This document shows, in pieces, positions 57,296-64,000 of a stretch of DNA of 64,000 bases (positions are counted from its first letter, which is position 1; each line of letters starts with the position of its first letter). A model generated the notes under the pieces. The model ran no database searches, was not told where the DNA came from, and saw only the letters and a program-made list of their open reading frames with translations. The stretch lies in contig NC_081415.1 of NCBI RefSeq assembly GCF_030272615.1, positions 367,890,667 to 367,954,666 on the forward strand, in the 5' to 3' direction. Made by a program: the position numbers and the translations under genes. Source of the stretch: Cryptomeria japonica (lineage: Eukaryota > Streptophyta > Pinopsida > Cupressales > Cupressaceae).

Positions 57296-58453
57296 TCAAT
57301 TTGATGAAGAACATCCTGTCGGTGGAGCATTGCTCTGTCCTGTCGGTGGAGCATCATATTGTCCTGTCGGTGAAGCATTTGTTGGTTCTAATGGTGGAGG
57401 AGTAACCCCAATATTTAGATCACCTTTTCTAATCCATTGCTTTGAAAATTCTTGCTTAACCTCTTCAACCTTTTCTTTACCTTTCAAGCTAGTACTTTTG
57501 TTATCTACCGGTGTACCTTTACTTCTACAAAATTTAACAATATGACCAATCTTGTTACATGCATAACAAGTTACATTATTTTTCTGAATAGCTTTCCCAT
57601 AACCTATGTCAGTTTGTGTTTTGCATTTATTTGATAAATGACCAAATCTTCCACAAACATAACATCTTACATTCATTCTGCAATTATCAGAGTTATGACC
57701 AATTTTGTTGCATTTGGTACATTGACTGGTGGGAGGATTGATGTTCTGATAATTCCTAGATCTACATTCATTTGCCCTATGACCATATTTATTACAGTTA
57801 AAGCATTTTCCATTGAATTTGTAAGTATTAGAGGGTCTTACCGATTTTCTTTGATCCTGGGTATTTGCAGTACCGGAGCTTTCTCCAACTTCAAATCCAA
57901 CTCCAGAAGTGTCACCTTTGGGTTTTTGATTCTTCAATAAGGTTCCAAGTTCTTCTGAGCTTTTCTTGAATTTTTCTTTGTGTTGATTTGCAGTTTTCAA
58001 TTCCCTTTCCAAGATGTCTTTTTGTCTCATTAGTTCATTTGAGTCATTTTGAGTATGCATCAAATCTATCTTCAACATGTCATTTTCATAGCTAAGTCTT
58101 GTGTTCTCATTTGCTGCATCACTTAGTCTTTTGGTCAATTCTTCTTCATTCTTCTTTCTGTCCTCAATCTCTTTGCATAATCTCATAGTCATATCCTGCA
58201 TTTCATTTATTGTTGTCATGATCTCTTGTTTCAATTTGCTTATCATATCATTTAGTGATTCCTTTTCATCATTTTCATTTTGCAATTTTTCACAAAGTTC
58301 TCTTCTCTTGTTTCTTGTAACAGTAAGATTTTCTTGAAGTGCCTGAATAATGTCCTAAGCAGCTTTTAAATCATCTTCTAATTTGATATTTTTTAACTTC
58401 TCTGCATTGTAGTCAGTAAGAGCTCCTTCAAGTTGCTTCATCAGATTTTCCAT
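57296..58453 (-). CDS. element C gag with four CCHC zinc knuckles
   Basis: ATG at 58453, 58 bp from the primer site, opens M-E-N-L-M-K-Q-L-E-G. A single TAG at codon 33 interrupts an otherwise open frame of 385 codons. Residues ~1-175 are coiled coil. Four C-x2-C-x4-H-x4-C knuckles stand at ~217-230 (CFNCNKYGHRANEC), 245-258 (CTKCNKIGHNSDNC), 264-277 (CYVCGRFGHLSNKC) and 296-309 (CYACNKIGHIVKFC). The tail has a P-T-G-Q/P-P-T-G repeat. Plant copia gags usually have one knuckle, so four is unusual. A coiled coil in place of a recognisable capsid suggests self-association through helices. Expected role: packaging of element RNA. Confidence 0.88.
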
Positions 58454-58509
58454 CTTTACTGGTGTCAAGATCTTCCTCAAGTTGTTAGGCTTCTGAAAAT
58501 AGAGGACCA

Positions 58510-58524
58510 GGCTCTGATACCAAT
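58510..58524 (-). other. primer binding site of C
   Basis: Minus strand AATTGGTATCAGAGC follows the LTR end (CCCTAACA). Exact initiator-Met tRNA complement. Confidence 0.9.
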
Positions 58525-59425
58525 TGTTAGGGTTCCCACAGATATTGAGAGGGGGGGGGGGGTGAATCAGTATCTGACTGGTAGTGACATTTTCTTAAAA
58601 CTAAATATGCAGAATATAAAGTAACAGTATACCGGCATGCAAGAATTAATGCAAATAACAGAATCAAAACCATCCACATGAAAAGAACACCATAACACAA
58701 GATGTTTAATGAGGAAACCCGGTGTGGGAAAAACCTCGGTGGGATTTGTTACCCACAATATTCACTTACTGGCCAATAAGAGAATATTACTTACAATAGG
58801 GGCCTACACATGCAGGAAGGCCAACTGCCTAGAGCTCACTGCTCAATAAGAAGTCATACTGACTTACAATGAGGATTTACACAAATCCAATATTCTATAC
58901 TGCTTTACAATAGCATCTTCAATGCCAGATTCAGTACCGGTTCTTGCTTTGTTCTTTACATATACCCTTGACCTACAATTCGCACATTAGGTCTGTCTTA
59001 TAATTTATTTATTGCTTTCTATCCATATCCTACAAATGCCTACAATGATCTCTTTTATATACAAGAGTCATTTTACAATTTGCCAAGTCGGCTTACAATG
59101 ATAAACAAAATATTACATATCAAAAATCTTGTCGGCCTCTGTGCCGGTATACATATTTCCTTCTGTGCCGGTGTACATCTTTTGTGCTGGTGCCGGTGTA
59201 GATTGATTTTGTTGATGCCGGAGCACTGTTTTGTTTGAGTAATGCTTTGCCGATATAATGCCTTGCCAGTGCCATAAGGTTGCCTAATTAATGCTTTGCC
59301 GGTGCCATAGGATTGCAAGGTTGCCTGAGTAATGCTTTTCCGGTGCCATAGGATTGCAAGGTTGCCATCAATGACAAAACCTTCAATCACACACAATGTC
59401 TCATTGGAGTGTCCATATGCCAACA
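58525..59425 (-). repeat. element C 5' LTR
   Basis: 901 bp with TG...CA ends (plus reading TGTTAGGG to GCCAACA). A minus-strand TATA box, GTATATAAAAG, at 59052-59062 (also at 53155-53165) would drive the element RNA. A G10 run (58551-58560) belongs to the inverted C-rich box. Two 41-bp units start at 59288 and 59329. Confidence 0.92.
59052..59062 (-). promoter_or_regulatory. TATA box of element C
   Basis: GTATATAAAAG on the minus strand in the 5' LTR, conserved in the other LTR. Confidence 0.6.
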
Positions 59426-59430
59426 CTTAC

Positions 59431-59778
59431 ATACCTTTACAAGATTTTCCCTTAACTTTTGGTAAAATGGTTGATAATTTACAAAACAAGTTAGATGTCT
59501 ATGATTGTGAACAGGAAAAAAGACTCAAATCCCTGAAGGAGTTGAAGAATTTACTCAAACCAAAAGCGGACATGTTACAAAGAGCATACAAGAATGGATA
59601 AGTAATTTTGGCTACTCTAGAGACGTGTACACTTGATGCAATGGAAAAATTTTGTACATAGTTCATGACTACAATAGAGATCACTGAAACCTTGCTGGAG
59701 ACTTGGGAAAATGATTTTTATCAACTGAAGTGTACTTTTAGTGACATTTTTCTAAGAATTGTAATGAACACTCCTTGA
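59431..59778 (+). pseudogene. element B ORF2, last part
   Basis: The frame from 52631 resumes exactly at 59431 (I-P-L-Q-D-F), as expected if C sits between the two CTTAC copies. It encodes coiled coil (D-C-E-Q-E-K-R-L-K-S-L-K-E-L-K-N-L-L-K), then, after two stops, F-S-D-I-F-L-R-I-V, and ends at TGA 59776-59778. The C-terminal coiled coil is the equivalent of the C ORF2 end. Confidence 0.8.
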
Positions 59779-60010
59779 TTCAGATTTTCAAGTTTTTGTA
59801 TATGTAAACATTTTGATACAAATTTTGCTATATATATGTATTTTTCTTTTCAATATGGCATTGTTGTCAAAGGGGGAGTAGAAATGTGTATGTGTTGTGA
59901 CAATTTTGTATATATTAAGGGGGAGTATGTATTGTGATATGTGTGGTATATATTTTTTGTAAGAACACTTAGTTGTATAGTTGTAAAATTTTCTAAGTGT
60001 TGCCATCAAT
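59779..60010 (+). other. 3' untranslated part of B with extra polypurine tracts
   Basis: Two additional purine tracts, GTCAAAGGGGGAGTAG (about 59867-59882) and TTAAGGGGGAGTAT (about 59917-59930), precede the real one. Confidence 0.6.
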
Positions 60011-60025
60011 GCCAAAGGGGGAGAT
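60011..60025 (+). other. polypurine tract of B
   Basis: GCCAAAGGGGGAGAT directly before the 3' LTR (TGTTGGC). Matches A and C. Confidence 0.9.
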
Positions 60026-61137
60026 TGTTGGCTTGATGATGATTGTAATGAATGACTTCATATGTTGTCATTGATGGAACATGTACACACACATATGTTT
60101 GTCTACTGATGTTACTTCAAAGTTACTTGTATTATATTGCGACCGGTATTAGAAGTTTTGTTTATGATGGTTTAGAGAGTGTCAAACCGATACATGGAGA
60201 CAACCGGTATATACAGGAATGATCCGACATCAACTTGAAGATCCAACGGAGATTATCAAAGAAGCAATAGAGGACAATTGGTTTACATGTTGAAAAAGTT
60301 TAACTCCAACGGGTATCAGTGTTCCAACCGGTATTCATTGATTCTATGATGAGTTATCCTAACTGACAAGTTTTGGTGGTAATTTGTGATGAGTTGTGTT
60401 TGATTGTCTAGATACACTGCACCTAGGAAATTGTGATATAATTTCTAAGACCGACATGAAATCTAAATTTTTATATAATGACATTATGATGAACTTTTTT
60501 TAATATACAATGAGATATGATATGAGATGATTTGATGTGAAGATAGAAGTGTCAAGGCATTGTAGAGTATGTTGGTTATGCAATTTTGAGTGCGCAGAAG
60601 AGGATCTATTCAAGCAAGTTGTGCTACTTTTAAATCACACAACCTGTTGTTTTCTAATCACTACATTAATCAAATCCCCTAACTGGGTAAGCTCTAACAA
60701 GCTTCATTGTACAAATCCTCTAACCAGGTGATCCATTAGTTTGGATTTATAAATCCTCTACCAAGGTTACTCCTAACAGGGTACTATTTTTAACAGGGTA
60801 TAGCTCCTAACAAAGCTTTGGGATCTTTAACATGATTCGCTCCTAGCAGAGCATTTTTGTAGACCTTAACCAGCCAGTTGCCTATTACTACAGATAGTTA
60901 ACTTGTGAGTCTCATCTCACCGTGGTTTTTCCCATTTGGGTTTTCTGCGTATAAACACTTGTGTTATAGTGGATGTTTTACTTATTGTGGATGCTCTAAT
61001 ATCATTTTGGATTGCATGCATAGTGTTTAACAAATTTGTTAAGTATATCTACCCGTTAGTGTTTAAAGTAGTATTTTTTTTGGGTGTTACTGATTCAACC
61101 ACCCCCCCCCCCCTCTCAGTGCTTTGTAAGTCTATCA
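60026..61137 (+). repeat. element B 3' LTR
   Basis: 1112 bp, TGTTGGCTTG to GTCTATCA, followed by the GAGAG target duplication. A C13 run lies at 61101-61113 in the inverted box ACTGATTCA...CTCTCAGT. Confidence 0.92.
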
Positions 61138-61142
61138 GAGAG

Positions 61143-63218
61143 AAGTTGCCAACATAGTTGTTTACACAATGAACCATATACTAGTTAAAAGAGGTAAGGA
61201 CAAATATCCCTATGAGTACTAGTATGGTAGATCACCTAATGTCAGTTACTTTAATTGTTTTGGTAGCAAATGTTTTATCAAAAGAGGTGATTATAATGGC
61301 AAGTTTGATGCCAAGCGTGATGAATGCATATTTCTTGGTTAATCCACCAAGAGTGAAGCTTACAAGTGTTACAACAACCAGACTAAGAAGCTCATTGAAA
61401 GTATCAATGTCTGAGTTGATGAATTTCCAGAGACATAAGAAGAAACCAGCAAAGAGAAGGAAGAAGTAGAACCTTACACATTATTTTTGGAACCAAAACC
61501 AATGAAGCTGGAAGTTGGTGAAGAGAACATAGAAGACCCAATTCAACCAAAACAAGAAGGTCCAACAGAAGATGAAGAAAGTGAAGAAAAAGAAAAACCT
61601 GAAAATCAAGATCATGTTATTCCAAGGTATGTAAGACTCAATCATAGACTTGATCAAATTATTGGAGACAAGAATGCGGATGTGCTAACTCGAACAAGGC
61701 TAAGAGAGAACTCTTGTATGATTTCCACCATTGAACCTAGAACTACAAAAGAAACCTTTGCAGATGAAGACTAGATCAAGGCAATGGAAGAAGAACTTGA
61801 CCAAATAGTGAATAACAATACATGGTCATTGGTTTCAAACTGGAGAACAAGAATGTAATAGGTACAAAATGGGTATTCATAAATAAACTGAATGAAGATG
61901 GATTAGTGTTCAAAAATAAAGCCAGACTGGTATGCAAAGGATATGCACAAGAAGAAGGTGAAGACTATGGTGAGACATTTGCACCGGTTGCAAGATTGGA
62001 AGGAGTAAGGACTCTACTTGCATTTCTAGCATAGAGAGGATTTAAAGTATATCAGATGGATGTTAAGTCAGCATTCCTAAATGGAATATTGGAAGAGTAA
62101 GTCTACATTGAACAACCAGATGGTTATGCTTTAACTATATAAAAGGACATGGTGTGCAAATTGCATAAGGCATTATATGGATTGAAGAAAGAACCAAGAG
62201 CATGCAAGGAAAGATTGCACTCTCACTTGGTGAAGACAGTAACATACATCTCAAGACAAAAGGAGATAAGATACTGGTAAGTGAGGTATTTGTGGATGAT
62301 ATCATTTTTTGAGGAAATGATGATATGTGTCATGATTTTGTTAAAGAAATGAAGATTGAGTTTCAGATGTCACTGGTAGGTGAGATAAAAAAATTCATAG
62401 ATCTGCAAATCCAACATATGAAGGAAGTTATTTTCATCACTCAGTCCAAATATGTAAAAGAAGTATTGAGGACTTTTGAAATGGGAGACTGTAAACCAGT
62501 TGGAACACCAATGATTACAGGCTATAAATTGTCTAAGGAAGATGATTCTGCATCATTTGATAAAAAGGAGTATAGTTCCATGATAGGTAAACTACATTAT
62601 GTTGTCCATAGGAGACCAGACATTGCTCATGCAATTGGATTGGTTGCCAGATTTCAGAAAAGTCTGAAGAAGACACAAATGATTGCAACCAAAATAATTT
62701 TTAGGTATCTGAAAGGCACAATTGATTATGGATTATGGTATCCATATGCAGGAAAATTTGATTTAAAATTCTATATAGATGCAGACTGGGCAGGCAATGT
62801 TTATGATAGGAAGAGTACAACCAGAGGAGCAATTTTTCTTGGAGGCAGACTAGTGTCTTGTAGCAGCAAGAAACAGAGTTGTATCTCTCAATCAACAGTA
62901 GAAGATGAATATGTTGCATCTTATATGAATTGTACCTAGGCAATTTGGATGAAACATATCTTGGAAGGTTTCAAGTTAAACATATCATAATCGGTAATAA
63001 ATTTATGTGATAACATAAGTGCTATAAAAATTTCTAAAAACCATATTGAGCTAAAGTATCATTTCCTAAGAGAGAAAGTGCAAAGTAAAGATGTGTCACT
63101 GGAGCATGTATATACTAAAGAACAACAAGCAGATATCCTTACTAAACCTCTACCTAAGGATACATTTGAGTATATTAGAGGTAAATTAGGGGTTGTACCC
63201 CTACATGAAGTCAATTAA
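61143..63218 (+). pseudogene. element A integrase end, reverse transcriptase and RNase H
   Basis: The integrase C-terminus continues (V-V-Y-T-M-N-H-I, C-I-F-L-G), then a Glu/Lys/Pro-rich linker (61487-61620). Reverse transcriptase: [43 protein letters not shown] (62050-62085), L-Y-G-L-K and, after a frame change near 62240, F-V-D-D-I-I-F (about 62291-62312) with the catalytic Asp pair. RNase H: D-C-K-P-V-G-T-P, R-R-P-D-I-A-H-A, D-A-D-W-A-G (62778-62795), S-Q-S-T-V-E-D-E-Y, L-C-D-N, A-D-I-L-T-K-P-L-P. It ends at TAA 63216-63218. Several stops and about two frameshifts make it dead, but 62325-62939 is open. Confidence 0.9.
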
Positions 63219-63523
63219 GAAGATGGGGAAGCCATCAATCCCAGAGCCTATTGAAAATCTTGAAGCAGGATTAGTGAAGAGTGGAGCAACTATTTGCATA
63301 TTAGTGAAGCATGAAACTATATGGTTTACCTTCAATTTGGCATTGTTGTCAAAGGGGGAGAAGAACTATATATGATTGATAGCCAGTTACCAGCTGAAGA
63401 CATGAAGATATAGTTAAAGGAGAGTATATCAGAAAAATGTAAACCGGGATTCCTATACCTGTGTATATGTTTTACTCTCAATCATCACAATCAATGGGTA
63501 TTGATATTTTTCTTTCCATCAAT
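63219..63523 (+). other. 3' untranslated part of A
   Basis: About 300 bp after the RNase H stop. It holds an upstream polypurine-like tract, GTCAAAGGGGGAGAAG (about 63346-63361), about 180 bp before the real one, as in B and C. No ORF is supported. Confidence 0.6.
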
Positions 63524-63538
63524 GCCAAAGGGGGAGAA
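63524..63538 (+). other. polypurine tract of A
   Basis: GCCAAAGGGGGAGAA directly before TGTTGGC. It primes plus-strand DNA synthesis in LTR elements. Confidence 0.9.
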
Positions 63539-64000
63539 TGTTGGCATTGCATGAAGAATAGTGTTGTCATTGATGTCAATAGTAATTGGTAATGAAGATG
63601 TATTGCAACTAGTAATGATGTAATAAAGCAACTCGTAGTAAAGAAGTAAAGGCAAACAATATTATTATTGAAGCAGATTGATCAACCGGTAACCCTAACC
63701 AGTTGATAAGAAGATGCCAGAACCCTAACCGATAGAGCTTGGAGAGTTGGTTGAAATGATCTATGACCGAATGATGATCGGAGATGAAGATGACATGTAA
63801 GCATGATGCAAGTGATGAGTTTCAAAGCGGATTTGGTGCATGAAGATAATTGTTTACCTTGGGAATGATCATATGCATAGCATGAAGTGAAAAATGCGTG
63901 ATGAGCTATAGGATTCAATGTGTGGCGATCCAGGAGTGGTTGAAGTTGTCTAGAACAATGTGTAGTTGATTGCTATGTAATCTAACGGTCAATATTGAAC
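63539..64000 (+). repeat. element A 3' LTR, cut by the window end
   Basis: Matches the start of the 5' LTR (34092-34558) with few changes and an indel: the 5' LTR has an extra GTGTTTATGAAGTATA near 34111. The remaining ~950 bp and the right target duplication are outside the window. Confidence 0.9.

Larger units (their letters stand above)
52632..59425 (-). mobile_element. element C, near-intact pol-less LTR retrotransposon
   Basis: A 6.8-kb element on the minus strand with exact 5-bp target duplication CTTAC (52627-52631 and 59426-59430). In its own order: LTR 59425-58525, initiator-Met primer site, gag (58453-57296), 310-bp spacer, ORF2 (56988-53783), polypurine tract (53584-53570), LTR 53569-52632. 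Only one stop in gag, two stops and one homopolymer frameshift in ORF2 separate it from full coding capacity. It contains no protease, integrase, RT or RNase H, so it depended on enzymes supplied in trans. It is the youngest layer of the nest. Confidence 0.92.
45316..61137 (+). mobile_element. element B, pol-less LTR retrotransposon carrying element C
   Basis: LTRs at 45316-46422 and 60026-61137, both starting TGTTGGCTTGATGATG, flanked by GAGAG at 45311-45315 and 61138-61142. Between them are a primer site, gag (46485-47795), ORF2 (49832-52631 and 59431-59778) and a polypurine tract. C is nested in ORF2. Removing B restores the A integrase frame (T-F-W-R to E-V-A-N). No protease, integrase or RT belongs to B. 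Internal length without C is about 6.8 kb, including a 1.7-kb block absent from C and D. Confidence 0.9.
34092..64000 (+). mobile_element. element A, nested Ty1/copia retrotransposon (3' end beyond window)
   Basis: Parts in order: 5' LTR 34092-34726 and 42479-43254, primer site 43255, gag 43325-44368, protease and integrase 44369-45315, integrase end, RT and RNase H 61143-63218, polypurine tract 63524-63538, 3' LTR from 63539. The LTR is split by a LINE, and integrase is split by element B. The 3' LTR repeats the first ~460 bp of the 5' LTR and runs off the window. Without insertions A would be about 7-8 kb. Stops and frameshifts in every gene show it is no longer autonomous, but the domain order protease-integrase-RT-RNase H is complete and marks it as copia. 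Confidence 0.88.

Noticed and set aside
1-64000. CRISPR array, bacterial operon or organelle sequence
   Set aside because: No regular repeat-spacer pattern, no ribosome-binding-site-linked gene runs, no organelle genes; all coding traces are plant retroelements.

Overview
The window is plant nuclear DNA made almost entirely of transposable elements. I found no host gene, rRNA or functional tRNA. Coding traces belong to Ty1/copia and Ty3/gypsy LTR retrotransposons, a plant L1-type LINE with an RNase H domain, one tRNA-derived SINE-like repeat, and several LTR elements that carry gag-like genes but no polymerase. Low GC, deep nesting and heavy stop-codon decay fit a large, methylated seed-plant genome. 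A gymnosperm is my guess, but the sequence alone does not prove it.

Layout. 0.4-4.2 kb: a decayed minus-strand Ty3/gypsy remnant (gag, protease, RNase H, no reverse transcriptase), split by a solo LTR (807-2121) that carries a (TG)34 tract. 4.2-7.2 kb: AT-rich, nothing recognised except a 94-bp local repeat. 7.2-9.0 kb: 5' LTR, primer site and gag of copia element F. 9.1-13.5 kb: a CGAT-rich block, a TATA box and a broken ORF (locus H). 13.6-21.9 kb: element G (LTR, gag-like ORF, AT-rich interior, LTR, second truncated gag). 22.0-31.3 kb: F pol, interrupted by pol-less LTR element D (23067-30015, minus strand). 31.3-33.0 kb: SINE-like repeat, 56-bp minisatellite, AT-rich DNA.

33.0-64.0 kb is one deep nest. 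Element E (minus strand, LTR 33017-34063) was entered by copia element A (34092 to beyond 64000). A's 5' LTR was entered by a LINE (34727-42478, minus strand), and A's integrase gene by pol-less element B (45316-61137). B's second ORF was entered by pol-less element C (52632-59425, minus strand). Target-site duplications support B and C exactly and the LINE approximately, and deleting B or C puts the host reading frame back in register.

The most interesting biology is the B/C/D family. Each has a gag with a coiled coil and four CCHC zinc-knuckle positions, plus a long ORF2 with a recurrent domain (a T-G-L-P-x-T-G-like motif, then a helical I-D-I-C...F-x-F-G-x-L-L-V-C-L block) and a C-terminal coiled coil, but no protease, integrase or reverse transcriptase. 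Their initiator-Met primer sites, polypurine tracts and LTR ends match those of copia element A, so A-like elements are plausible helpers. The same domain appears in locus H and, unexpectedly, in a third ORF of the LINE, which overlaps the end of LINE ORF2 by 11 nt. Family naming of this domain (for example plant mobile domain or putative plant transposon protein) needs an HMM search.
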